Shown here: positions 56,798 through 64,000 of the stretch, piece by piece
How positions within the stretch are numbered: the stretch's first letter is position 1
Layout of the letters: each line of letters begins with the position of its first letter
Notes under the pieces: generated by a model
Database searches by the model: none
The model's input: the letters and a program-made list of their open reading frames with translations, nothing else
Told to the model about the DNA's origin: nothing
Assembly: GCA_965243095.1 (NCBI GenBank)
Contig: OZ251530.1
Coordinates: 3,348,001-3,412,000, forward strand
Origin: VXYL01 sp965243095
Lineage (GTDB): Bacteria > Pseudomonadota > Gammaproteobacteria > Pseudomonadales > Azotimanducaceae
Reading direction: 5' to 3'
Length of the DNA: 64,000 nt
Program-made: the position numbers and the translations under genes

Positions 56798-58126
56798 ATG
56801 GCGGATGCCAAACACCGTTCCCCCCGCCCCACCGGCTTCGACACGCTGGCGCTGCATGCCGGGCAGCGTCCGGACCCGGCCACCGGCGCCCGCGCCACGC
56901 CCATCTATCAATCCGCCTCCTTCGCGTTCCCGGACACGGATTTCGCCGCCGGCCTGTTCAACATCGAACGCGCCGGGCATGTGTATTCGCGGCTATCCAA
57001 TCCCACCAACGCGGTGCTGGAGGAGCGCATCAGCGCCTTGGAGCAAGGCGTGGGCGCCATCGCCACGGCCAGCGGCCAGGCGGCGATGCATCTGACGGTG
57101 GCCACGCTGCTGGGCGCCGGCGAGCACATCGTCGCCTCGCGCTCGCTGTACGGCGGCACGCACAATCTGCTCGAATACACGTTGCCGCGCTTCGGCATCG
57201 AGACCACCTTCGTGGATCCGCGCTCGCCGGACGCCTTTGCGGCCGCCATTCGCCCGAACACGCGGCTGGTGTTCGGCGAGATTCTCGGCAATCCCGGCTT
57301 GGAGGTGCTGGACGTGCCGAAGGTGGCCGAGGTGGCGCACGCCGCCGGCCTGCCGCTGGCGGTGGATTCCACGTTCGCCACGCCGTACCTGTGCAAGCCG
57401 ATCGCGCTCGGCGCGGACATCGTGATCCACTCCGCCACCAAGTTCCTCTCCGGCCACGGCATCGTCATCGGCGGCTTGGTAGTGGATGGCGGGGCCTTCG
57501 ACTGGGAGGCGTCCGGCAAATTCGCCACCTTGAGCGAGCCCTACGACGGCTTTCACGGCTTGGTGTTCGCCGAGGAGTTCGGCCCGCTCGCGTTCGTCAC
57601 CCGCGCCCGCAAGGAGGGCATCCGCGACTTCGGCGCCTGCATGGCGCCCACCACCGCGTTCCACATCCTGCAAGGCTTGGAGACGCTGCCCATCCGCATG
57701 GCGCGGCATGTCGAGAACACCCGCGCCATCGTGCGCCACTTGGCGGAGCACGAGGCGGTGGCCAGCGTGAGCTATCCCGAGCTCGAAGATCATCCGGACC
57801 GGGAGCTGGCCAAGCGCTTGTTGCCGCACGGCGCCGGCGCGGTGTTCAGCTTCGAGTTGAAAGGCGGGCGGGAAGCCGGCCGCGCCTTCATCGAGAGCCT
57901 CGCGCTGTTCTCGCATCTCGCCAACGTCGGCGATGCGAAGTCCCTGGTGATCCATCCGGCTAGCACCACGCACCACCGCATGGACGCCGCGGCCTTGGCG
58001 GCCGCGGGCATCGGCGAAGGCATGGTGCGGCTTTCCATCGGCTTGGAGGACGCGCGGGATCTCATTGACGATCTGGATCGCGCCCTACGCCGCGCCGAGC
58101 GTGCGGCCAAGGGAAGCAAGGCGTGA
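56798..58126 (+). CDS. metY: O-acetylhomoserine sulfhydrylase-like PLP enzyme
   Basis: 442 residues with TAGGAGG seven bases before the ATG. Cys/Met-metabolism PLP family; length and TPIYQSASFAFPDTDFAAGLFNIERAGHVYSRLSNPTNAVLEERISALE favour MetY (direct sulfhydrylation of O-acetylhomoserine to homocysteine) over MetB/MetC. PLP phosphate grip SGQAA, stacking Tyr in SLYGGTHNL, Asp in LAVDSTFATPYLC, and Schiff-base Lys in HSATKFLSGHG. MetZ is the alternative name if the substrate is the succinyl ester. Its sulfide would come from the pathway started by cysDNC at 34.5 kb. Confidence 0.92.
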   Translation: MADAKHRSPRPTGFDTLALHAGQRPDPATGARATPIYQSASFAFPDTDFAAGLFNIERAGHVYSRLSNPTNAVLEERISALEQGVGAIATASGQAAMHLTVATLLGAGEHIVASRSLYGGTHNLLEYTLPRFGIETTFVDPRSPDAFAAAIRPNTRLVFGEILGNPGLEVLDVPKVAEVAHAAGLPLAVDSTFATPYLCKPIALGADIVIHSATKFLSGHGIVIGGLVVDGGAFDWEASGKFATLSEPYDGFHGLVFAEEFGPLAFVTRARKEGIRDFGACMAPTTAFHILQGLETLPIRMARHVENTRAIVRHLAEHEAVASVSYPELEDHPDRELAKRLLPHGAGAVFSFELKGGREAGRAFIESLALFSHLANVGDAKSLVIHPASTTHHRMDAAALAAAGIGEGMVRLSIGLEDARDLIDDLDRALRRAERAAKGSKA

Positions 58127-58920
58127 GCGGCGTTCGCGTCACCGTCGAAGGCGAAACGGTCTACGTCGGCACCGGCAGCGGCGCCGGCGCGGGGGACGCC
58201 GGCAATGTCGCGTTCGTCCACGGCGCCGGCATGGATCACACCGTCTGGACGCTGCCGGCGCGCCACTTCGCGCGCAAAGGCTTCCGCGTCTTGGCGGTGG
58301 ATTTGCCCGGCCACGGGCGCTCCACCGGCGCGCCGAAAACCTCGGTGCGGGAGATGTGCGATTGGCTGGCGCTGATGCTGGACGCCTGCGAAGTGGAAAC
58401 GGCGTGCGTGGCCGGCCACAGCATGGGTTCGCTGGTGGCTTGGGAGTTCGCCCAGCGCCACGCGAACCGCTGCGCGACGTTGGCGCTGCTGGGCACTTCC
58501 GCGCCGATGCCGGTGACGCCGCTGCTGCTCAACGCCGCCGCCGAAAACCACCACGCCGCCATCGACATGGCCAACACTTGGAGCCACAGCGCCGCCGGCC
58601 GCAACGGCGCCAACGCCACCCCGGGCGTGTGGATGCTCGGCAGCGCCGAACGCTTGCTGGAACGCGCCGCCCCGGGCGTCTTCCACGCGGACCTAGCGGC
58701 CTGCAACGAATACCAGTCTGCATCCGGGGAGGTGACCTGCCCAGTGCTGGTGGTGGTGGGCGATGCGGATCAAATGACGCCGCCGGTCGCCGGCCTCAAC
58801 GCCGCGGCGGCGTTGCCAGCCGCCCGCGTGGTGCGCCTGCCGGGCTGCGGCCATTCCATGCTGAGCGAACGCCCGAACGAGGTGCTGGACGCTTTGGTGG
58901 AAACCTTCGAAGGCGGATAG
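58123..58920 (+). CDS. Alpha/beta hydrolase
   Basis: 265 residues from GTG 58123, overlapping the metY stop by four bases. Triad visible: nucleophile Ser in GHSMGS, Asp in VVVGDADQMTP, His in GCGHSML; the oxyanion loop is VHGAGMD. Substrate unknown. Tight coupling to metY suggests a role around homoserine esters or thioesters, but the sequence is a generic hydrolase and not the MetX acyltransferase. Confidence 0.85.
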   Translation: MSGVRVTVEGETVYVGTGSGAGAGDAGNVAFVHGAGMDHTVWTLPARHFARKGFRVLAVDLPGHGRSTGAPKTSVREMCDWLALMLDACEVETACVAGHSMGSLVAWEFAQRHANRCATLALLGTSAPMPVTPLLLNAAAENHHAAIDMANTWSHSAAGRNGANATPGVWMLGSAERLLERAAPGVFHADLAACNEYQSASGEVTCPVLVVVGDADQMTPPVAGLNAAAALPAARVVRLPGCGHSMLSERPNEVLDALVETFEGG

Positions 58921-58996
58921 GTTCACCGCGCTAGGCGTGGCGCGTCCATGGCCAGCAGCCGATGAGCAACACAGCGGCTAACGCATCCCGCCCCCC

Positions 58997-59068
58997 GGGA
59001 GCGCGGGCGTCTCGCCCGCATTTCGTTCACGGGTGTTCACCTTGTGCGGGCGAGACGCCCGCGCTCCC
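58997..59068. repeat. Dispersed palindrome, family A (copy 2)
   Basis: Arms 58997-59020 and 59045-59068 are perfect 24-base inverted repeats with the same sequence as the arms at 18295-18369; only the 24-base spacer differs. It lies in the convergent gap between the hydrolase gene and the secreted hypothetical gene, where it could form a strong bidirectional hairpin. Confidence 0.85.
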
Positions 59069-59098
59069 AGGTGCCGTCGCGGCCAGTGCGCTAGCTAG

Positions 59099-59773
59099 CT
59101 AGCCGCCGGCCGGCGCGATCTCCATGCACGTCCAGCCATTGGCCTTGAAGCTCTTGACGTCCCCAGCATGAGCCCACTCCACCATCTCCGCCATGTCTTC
59201 CGTGGTCTCAACCGGAGTCTCGCATTTGCTGTCCGCGTATCCGACGAACTCTGTCGGTTCGAGAGCGGCGCGCACCGTGCCGGGTTCAGCAGCGCGTCCG
59301 TCGGCGGCGGCGCGCAACGCATCCCGAAGTTCGGCGGCACGCGCGGCAAGGGCCGCAAGCGCCTCCTCATCCAAGCGTTCAAGATGCGCCAAAGCGGCAG
59401 CGTGCGCCGCAGCGATCTCGGCCGGCAGGTTTGCCGGCGCTCCGCTCGGGGCCGGCATGAGCGGCGAATTCTCACACGGCCCCGGGTTCGGCACCGGGCG
59501 CTCGCCACGAAGGATCTCGCCCATCTCCACGCCACCGTGGCGCCCAGCGTGTTGGCTGCGCAACGCCCCCCGCGTCGCCTCCCGGCGAATCGTCCCCAAA
59601 TTGGAAGTGGCCAGGTACGGAGCGCCTTCACATTCGACTTGCTTGTAGCCGAAGTACCACGTTGCATCGTCCGCCTCCTCGGCGAACGCCTTGGCCCCGA
59701 GCAGCGCGATTAGCACACACGCCACCGCCACCACCACACGCGCATCTTTGCGCACACCGTTTCTGTTCCGCAT
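59099..59773 (-). CDS. Secreted hypothetical protein
   Basis: 224 residues, unrecognised. GGAGGTGAA directly before the ATG is one of the strongest ribosome sites in the window. N-terminal signal peptide (hydrophobic about 12-30, cleavage near AFA-EE). The mature part has YFGYKQVECEGAPYLA, a long Ala/Glu helix in the middle (about 115-165) and a C-terminal FVGYADSKCETPVETTEDMAEMVEWAHAGDVKSFKANGWTCMEI. Three or more Cys residues would allow disulfides in the periplasm. The internal similarity of the two GY.....CE segments hints at a duplicated small domain. Confidence 0.65.
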   Translation of the reverse strand: MRNRNGVRKDARVVVAVACVLIALLGAKAFAEEADDATWYFGYKQVECEGAPYLATSNLGTIRREATRGALRSQHAGRHGGVEMGEILRGERPVPNPGPCENSPLMPAPSGAPANLPAEIAAAHAAALAHLERLDEEALAALAARAAELRDALRAAADGRAAEPGTVRAALEPTEFVGYADSKCETPVETTEDMAEMVEWAHAGDVKSFKANGWTCMEIAPAGG

Positions 59774-59854
59774 TTCACCTCCAAGCGCGAACCGCCCAAC
59801 GTACTCCTAGTCATTATGAAAGTGCGGAGGCGACAAAGTTCCCTCGCACCGCGT

Positions 59855-61846
59855 TCAATCGGCCGTCAAGGCGGCGACCGGATTCGTGGCGGCGGCGCGG
59901 CGGGCGGGGAGGATGCCGAACACCAGGCCGACGACCACGGCGCACCCCACCGCCGCGGGCAGGAACCAAGCGTCGTACGCGACTGGCGCGTCTGCCACCT
60001 TCGACACCAACGCGCCAGTGGCGAGGCCGAGCAATGCCCCGCCGACGCCGCCGACGCAGGCCAACACAGCGGCTTCGCCGACGAACTGCCAGTGGATGTC
60101 CCGGGGCCGGGCACCCACCGCCAAGCGCAGGCCGATCTCCCGGGTGCGCTGGCTTACCGAGGCCAGCATCACCGCCATCACGCCGAAGCCGGCCGCCAAG
60201 AATGTGACAGCGGCCAAACTGCCGACCACCGTCACGCGTGCCCGCACCATATCTTGGTATGCGTCCGCCAACGTAACTTGCGTGAGCACAATGTGCTCCG
60301 CGAGTCCGGCAGGCACATCGTATCGGGGGAGCAGCGTATCGCGGATGGCCTCGGCAGTCTCCTGTACCCGGTCCGGATCCGCCACCCACACAGCGGCCGA
60401 AGCGCCAGATGGCACCCTACGACCAGACCGTTCTTTTGGGAAGAGCGCACGCATTACATGGAAAGGTATCCACGCGGACGGATCGTTGCCTTCCTCGCCG
60501 ACGATCATGAACTTGTGCTCGGCCAGCACGCCGTTGACGGTGAAAGGCAAGCCGTCCACAAGCACGTCCTCGCCCACCACATCCGCTTCGTCCCCAAACA
60601 GACTCCTGCGCAGCGCGGCGTTCAGCACGATCACACGGGCACCCCCGATGTCATCCGCAGGCGTGAGAAACGCCCCTTGTTCAATGGTGAACTTCACATG
60701 AGTGTAATGGGGCAGTCCGGCGCCTTGCGTGCCGTTTACGCCGACTGCCGCGACCGTCTTGTCCCCTCGGGACACATTTAGAAAGCGAGTGCTCTGTAGA
60801 TCCACGGCACGCACGTTTGGGAGTTCGCGCAAGGCTTCTAGGTCGGCCTGTTTGAACGGCGCGATCTGAGCACCGCTCACACGGATCTTGTCTGCACCCA
60901 TACGCACGATTGTGGTCGCGCTGGAATCAAAGGCGCCGGCCGCCAGACCCAACGTCGAGACGATGGCCCATGCGCCGAGCCCCATACCGAGCAGTATCGC
61001 GCCAGTGAGAAATGGGCGCAGCCGCAACGCTGTGAACGTTGAGATCGCCGCGAGGCGGCAGGCCGCCCACGTCAGCTGGTCGGCGGTGGCGGAAGACGCC
61101 TGCGGCGCAGTGGCGGCGGGTGATGTTCCCGCGACAGCCACGGAGTCTTCCACCAAGCGCCCGTCCTCGAGCTCGATACGTCTCGGCGCCGCGTCCGCAA
61201 TAGCGCGGTCGTGGGTGGCCACCACCACCGCGTGGCCTTGCGCCGCCAATTCGCGCAGCGTCGCCAGCACCGCCTCGCCTTGGGCCGAGTCGATGGCCCC
61301 GGTGGGCTCGTCGGCAAGCACCACCCGGGGATGGTTCATCAGCGCCCGGGTGATGGCCACCCGCTGCCGCTCGCCGCCGGACAAATCCTCCGCCCGATGA
61401 TCGGCCCGCTGACCGAGGCCGACGGACTCCAAGAGCTCGTCCGCCCGCCGGTCGGCTTCCGCCGGCGGAACACCGGCGTACAGCGCCGCCAGCCGCGCGT
61501 TCGCTCTCGCCGAGAGGCCGCGAAGCAAATGCCCCGCTTGAAACACGAAGCCGAACATCGTGCGCCGCAGCCGCGCCAGCCCGTCCGCGTCCAAGCCGCC
61601 CACATCTTCACCGGCAACCCGGTACACGCCTTCGGTGGGCCGGTCCAAGCAGCCGAGGATGTGCAGCAGCGTGGACTTGCCGCTGCCGGATGGGCCCGTG
61701 ACGCAGACGAACTCGCCGGCCTCGATGGTGAGCGACACGTCCGTCAGCGCACGCACTGGCGCATCGTTCTCACCGGCGTGGGTTCGGCCGACGCCGGCGA
61801 GTTCGATGAGCGGCGCCGCCGCGCCCGTGGCCGAATCGTTGCTCAC
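59855..61846 (-). CDS. MacB-like ABC transporter, ATPase plus permease
   Basis: 663 residues from GTG 61846, with GAGG just upstream. ATPase (about 1-235): Walker A GPSGSGKST, LSGGERQRVAITRALM, VVLADEPTGAID, THDRAIADA. Membrane part: one helix near 270-295, a periplasmic MacB/FtsX core domain (about 300-530), then three helices ending ILPARRAAATNPVAAL. This four-helix layout is MacB type VII; such pumps use periplasmic movements to export lipoproteins, toxins or antibiotics with a MacA adaptor and TolC. No MacA gene is in view. The periplasmic stretch is more AT-rich than the rest. It follows a paralogue 108 bases upstream. Confidence 0.88.
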   Translation of the reverse strand: MSNDSATGAAAPLIELAGVGRTHAGENDAPVRALTDVSLTIEAGEFVCVTGPSGSGKSTLLHILGCLDRPTEGVYRVAGEDVGGLDADGLARLRRTMFGFVFQAGHLLRGLSARANARLAALYAGVPPAEADRRADELLESVGLGQRADHRAEDLSGGERQRVAITRALMNHPRVVLADEPTGAIDSAQGEAVLATLRELAAQGHAVVVATHDRAIADAAPRRIELEDGRLVEDSVAVAGTSPAATAPQASSATADQLTWAACRLAAISTFTALRLRPFLTGAILLGMGLGAWAIVSTLGLAAGAFDSSATTIVRMGADKIRVSGAQIAPFKQADLEALRELPNVRAVDLQSTRFLNVSRGDKTVAAVGVNGTQGAGLPHYTHVKFTIEQGAFLTPADDIGGARVIVLNAALRRSLFGDEADVVGEDVLVDGLPFTVNGVLAEHKFMIVGEEGNDPSAWIPFHVMRALFPKERSGRRVPSGASAAVWVADPDRVQETAEAIRDTLLPRYDVPAGLAEHIVLTQVTLADAYQDMVRARVTVVGSLAAVTFLAAGFGVMAVMLASVSQRTREIGLRLAVGARPRDIHWQFVGEAAVLACVGGVGGALLGLATGALVSKVADAPVAYDAWFLPAAVGCAVVVGLVFGILPARRAAATNPVAALTAD

Positions 61847-61954
61847 ATCTACCTCGTCAGACGCCGGATGGCCCAAAGCGCCCAAAGCCAAGGACGTCGC
61901 CAACCGTACCACGTTTACTCCGCCGCGAGCTCACCCACACGGCATCCCAACCCC

Positions 61955-64000
61955 TCACCGCGCCAACGCCCGCACCGGGTCCAACATCGCCGCTCGGCGG
62001 GCCGGCGCGAAGCCGGCGGCGACGCCGGTGCCGATGGAGCACGCCAAGGCGGCGGCCACGAACCACGGCGAGAACGCCACCGGCAGGCCGGCGGCTTCCA
62101 AGGCCGGGCCGGTTACGGTGCCGAACGCGGTGCCGAGGAGGCCGCCGGCGCACGTCACCACCGCGGCTTCCAGCAGGAACTGCCGGGCGATGTCGCGGCG
62201 GCGCGCGCCGGTGGCCATGCGGATGCCGATCTCGCGGCGCCGTTCCGTCACCGCGATGAGCATCACGGACATCACGCCGAGGCCGCCGACCACCAGCGAC
62301 ACGCCGCCCACCGTGCCGATCAGCGTGGAAAGCAGCTTTTCGATGGTGGAGAGGCCCGCGTGCAATCCCGCATAGTTGGTCAACTGGATGCCGGCGTCGC
62401 CGTGGCGGCGGGTCAGCGCGTCGAACACCGCCCGGCCGGTCTCCTGCACGCGCAGCGGATCCGCCGCGGCCACGTCGATGCTGTCCAGCCCGCGGTCTTG
62501 AAACCACAGCGCCAAAGCCGTTTGCAGCGGCACGAACACATACTTGTCGCTGTCCAGAACGATGCGTCCCGGCAGGCTCTCCCGGGCAAGCACGCCTTTC
62601 ACCAAGAACGGCACGTCGGCCACCAGAATGTACTCGCCCACCGCCGGCAACGGGGCGGGCAGCAGTTTGTCGCTGGCGTACGCCCCGATCACGGCCACCG
62701 CGGCGAGGCGATCCGCCTCGGCCTCGGTCCACATGGCGCCGCGCGCGAGCGGCCGATTCGTGCCACGCATCCCGTCCACCGTGATCGCGTGGAGGAACAC
62801 CTCCAAGTCGCGGTCCTCGCGCCGGATCGTCATCCGCCGCCTTACCACGGGCAACGCCGTGTACACGCTCGGCAACTCCTTGACCGCTTCGACATCGGCG
62901 AGCGTGAGGCGCGCCGGCGTCACCGGCCGGTTGCGGATGCGATCGGCGGAGCTGACGTAGATGGTGTCCGCGCCGGTGCTCGCGGCGGCCCGCACGCCCT
63001 GCTGGTACGCGCCTTGCACCACGCTGAGCAGCGCCACCACGGACCACACGCCCACCGTGACGCTGAGCATCGTCAGCACGGTGCGCAGCCGACTGGCGCG
63101 GAGGAGGTTGGCGCGCAGCCCCCGAACGCCGGTGCCGATTTCCTCGCCGATCGTCGCGAGCCGGCTGCGCCAGTCGATGGTGGGTGGCCTCTCCGTAGCG
63201 GGGTGATCGGCGTGCGTGGATGCACCTGCCCCCGCGGGCGCTCGGCCGGGGGAGGATGGGGATGGCGAATCGTCCGCGGCCGGGGGCGCGAACGCCGGGC
63301 CGCTGTCCGCCACCACGCGCCCGTCGCGCAGTTCGATGCGCCGCCACGCCCACGCCGCCACGTCCGGGTCGTGGGTTATGACCACCACGGTGTGGCCGCG
63401 CTCCGCCAAACCGCGCAACGTGCCCATCACCTCGGTGCCGCTGGCGGCGTCGAGCGCGCCGGTGGGCTCGTCGGCGAGCAGCACCTGGCCGCCGTTCATC
63501 AACGCGCGGGCGATGGCCACCCGCTGTTGCTCGCCGCCGGACAACGCGCCCGGCCGGTGCCGCAAGCGGTGGCCGAGGCCCAGCGAGCGCAACAAGCGCC
63601 GCGCCCGCTGCAAGCGTTCGGCGCGGCGCAGCCCGGCGTAGGTGGCCGGCAGCTCCACGTTCTCCTCGGCGTTGGCTGAGCCGATCAGGTTGTAGGACTG
63701 GAACACGAAGCCGAACACGTCGCGGCGCAGCGCCGCCAGTTCGTCCGGGCGCAAAGCCTCCACCGCCCTGCCCCGCAGCACATAGCGCCCGCTCGTCGCC
63801 CGATCCAAGCAGCCGAGGATGTTCATCAACGTGGATTTGCCGGAACCGGACGGCCCCATCACGCACACGAACTCGCCGCGCCCGATGCCCAGCGTCACGT
63901 CCGCCAAGGCATGCACGCCACCGGCGGCCGGGAAGAAGCGGCCGACGCCGGCGAGCTCGATCAGGGGTTCGCCAGCTGCAAGCGGCGCGGTGCCATGCGC
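61955..64000 (-). CDS. Second MacB-like ABC transporter, 5' end outside window
   Basis: The frame is open to the right edge and the true start is beyond it (LIELAGVGRFFPAAGGVHALADV is coding but no start codon precedes it in the window). Walker A GPSGSGKST, LSGGEQQRVAIARALM, VLLADEPTGALD, THDPDVAAWA, a Pro/Ser-rich linker, one helix, MacB core domain, and three C-terminal helices ending FAPARRAAMLDPVRALAR. Clearly paralogous to the transporter downstream, though more GC-rich. Two MacB-like half-transporters in tandem may form a heterodimer. Confidence 0.88.
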   Translation of the reverse strand, partial: AHGTAPLAAGEPLIELAGVGRFFPAAGGVHALADVTLGIGRGEFVCVMGPSGSGKSTLMNILGCLDRATSGRYVLRGRAVEALRPDELAALRRDVFGFVFQSYNLIGSANAEENVELPATYAGLRRAERLQRARRLLRSLGLGHRLRHRPGALSGGEQQRVAIARALMNGGQVLLADEPTGALDAASGTEVMGTLRGLAERGHTVVVITHDPDVAAWAWRRIELRDGRVVADSGPAFAPPAADDSPSPSSPGRAPAGAGASTHADHPATERPPTIDWRSRLATIGEEIGTGVRGLRANLLRASRLRTVLTMLSVTVGVWSVVALLSVVQGAYQQGVRAAASTGADTIYVSSADRIRNRPVTPARLTLADVEAVKELPSVYTALPVVRRRMTIRREDRDLEVFLHAITVDGMRGTNRPLARGAMWTEAEADRLAAVAVIGAYASDKLLPAPLPAVGEYILVADVPFLVKGVLARESLPGRIVLDSDKYVFVPLQTALALWFQDRGLDSIDVAAADPLRVQETGRAVFDALTRRHGDAGIQLTNYAGLHAGLSTIEKLLSTLIGTVGGVSLVVGGLGVMSVMLIAVTERRREIGIRMATGARRRDIARQFLLEAAVVTCAGGLLGTAFGTVTGPALEAAGLPVAFSPWFVAAALACSIGTGVAAGFAPARRAAMLDPVRALAR

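Noticed and set aside
61211..63679. 822-residue open frame opposite the MacB genes
   Set aside because: Shadow of two well-supported ABC transporters.

Overview
The window is GC-rich, densely coded bacterial DNA. Gene order points to a gammaproteobacterium. The run gatB / gatA-gatC / mreB-mreC-mreD-maf-yhdP-tldD-pmbA and the neighbourhood ctp / hisA-hisB / mutY-yggX are, as far as I remember, arrangements of Pseudomonas-like gammaproteobacteria. YggX next to MutY and a Coq4-type ubiquinone protein fit the same assignment. GTG and TTG starts and one- to four-base stop/start overlaps are very common, as expected of a compact high-GC genome. I cannot name a genus. The many modification and nuclease genes and the dispersed palindromes suggest an uncultured, possibly host-associated lineage, but that is a guess.

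Layout. 1-3 kb: the end of an A-B-A-B repeat protein and a membrane AAA ATPase in one transcription unit. 3.1-6.1 kb: a UvrA-family excinuclease subunit lacking the first zinc-finger CxxC. 6.1-10 kb: an accessory patch with a 123-bp MITE, an Rpn-type nuclease, and a small two-gene unit whose second gene (HEPN/UPF0332-like) is split by a complete ISKra4-like insertion sequence with a perfect 9-bp target duplication. 10-18.1 kb: an ABC exporter operon in which two giant paralogous permeases are each fused to an inactive M1-peptidase-like region and a golvesin-like C-terminal domain. 18.1-18.4 kb: tRNA-Glu with a consensus-like promoter, then a palindromic repeat. 18.4-29 kb: ctp, hisA, hisB, a hypothetical gene, mutY, a tandem duplication of a nuclease-methyltransferase fusion, and yggX. 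29-34.7 kb: GST, a MOSC / membrane protein / methyltransferase unit, a ferredoxin-NADP reductase coupled to an orphan Phd-type antitoxin, and an N6-adenine methyltransferase that runs into cysNC. 34.5-41.5 kb: cysD-cysNC and gatC-gatA-(coq4 reversed)-gatB. 41.6-52.5 kb: the cell-shape and envelope operon mreBCD-maf-yhdP, then a pentapeptide-repeat protein, tldD and pmbA. 52.5-53.8 kb: three small accessory genes, including a nucleotidyltransferase of MNT type. 53.8-59.8 kb: pepN, then yacG-metY-hydrolase, a palindrome and a secreted hypothetical protein. 59.8-64 kb: two tandem MacB-like ABC transporters, the second cut by the window edge.

How it fits together. The core consists of translation (GatCAB, tRNA-Glu), cell shape (MreBCD), peptide processing (Ctp, TldD/PmbA, PepN), histidine, sulfur and methionine metabolism (HisA, HisB, CysDNC, MetY), and repair (UvrA, MutY). 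Accessory genes have been inserted between otherwise syntenic core genes: nuclease-methyltransferases between mutY and yggX, coq4 between gatA and gatB, a pentapeptide-repeat gene between yhdP and tldD, and a solo methyltransferase beside cysNC. The best-supported new observations are the IS insertion whose removal restores an intact reading frame, the MITE that shares its outer ends and 9-bp duplication length, the tandem nuclease-methyltransferase duplication, and the permease/pseudo-peptidase/golvesin fusions.
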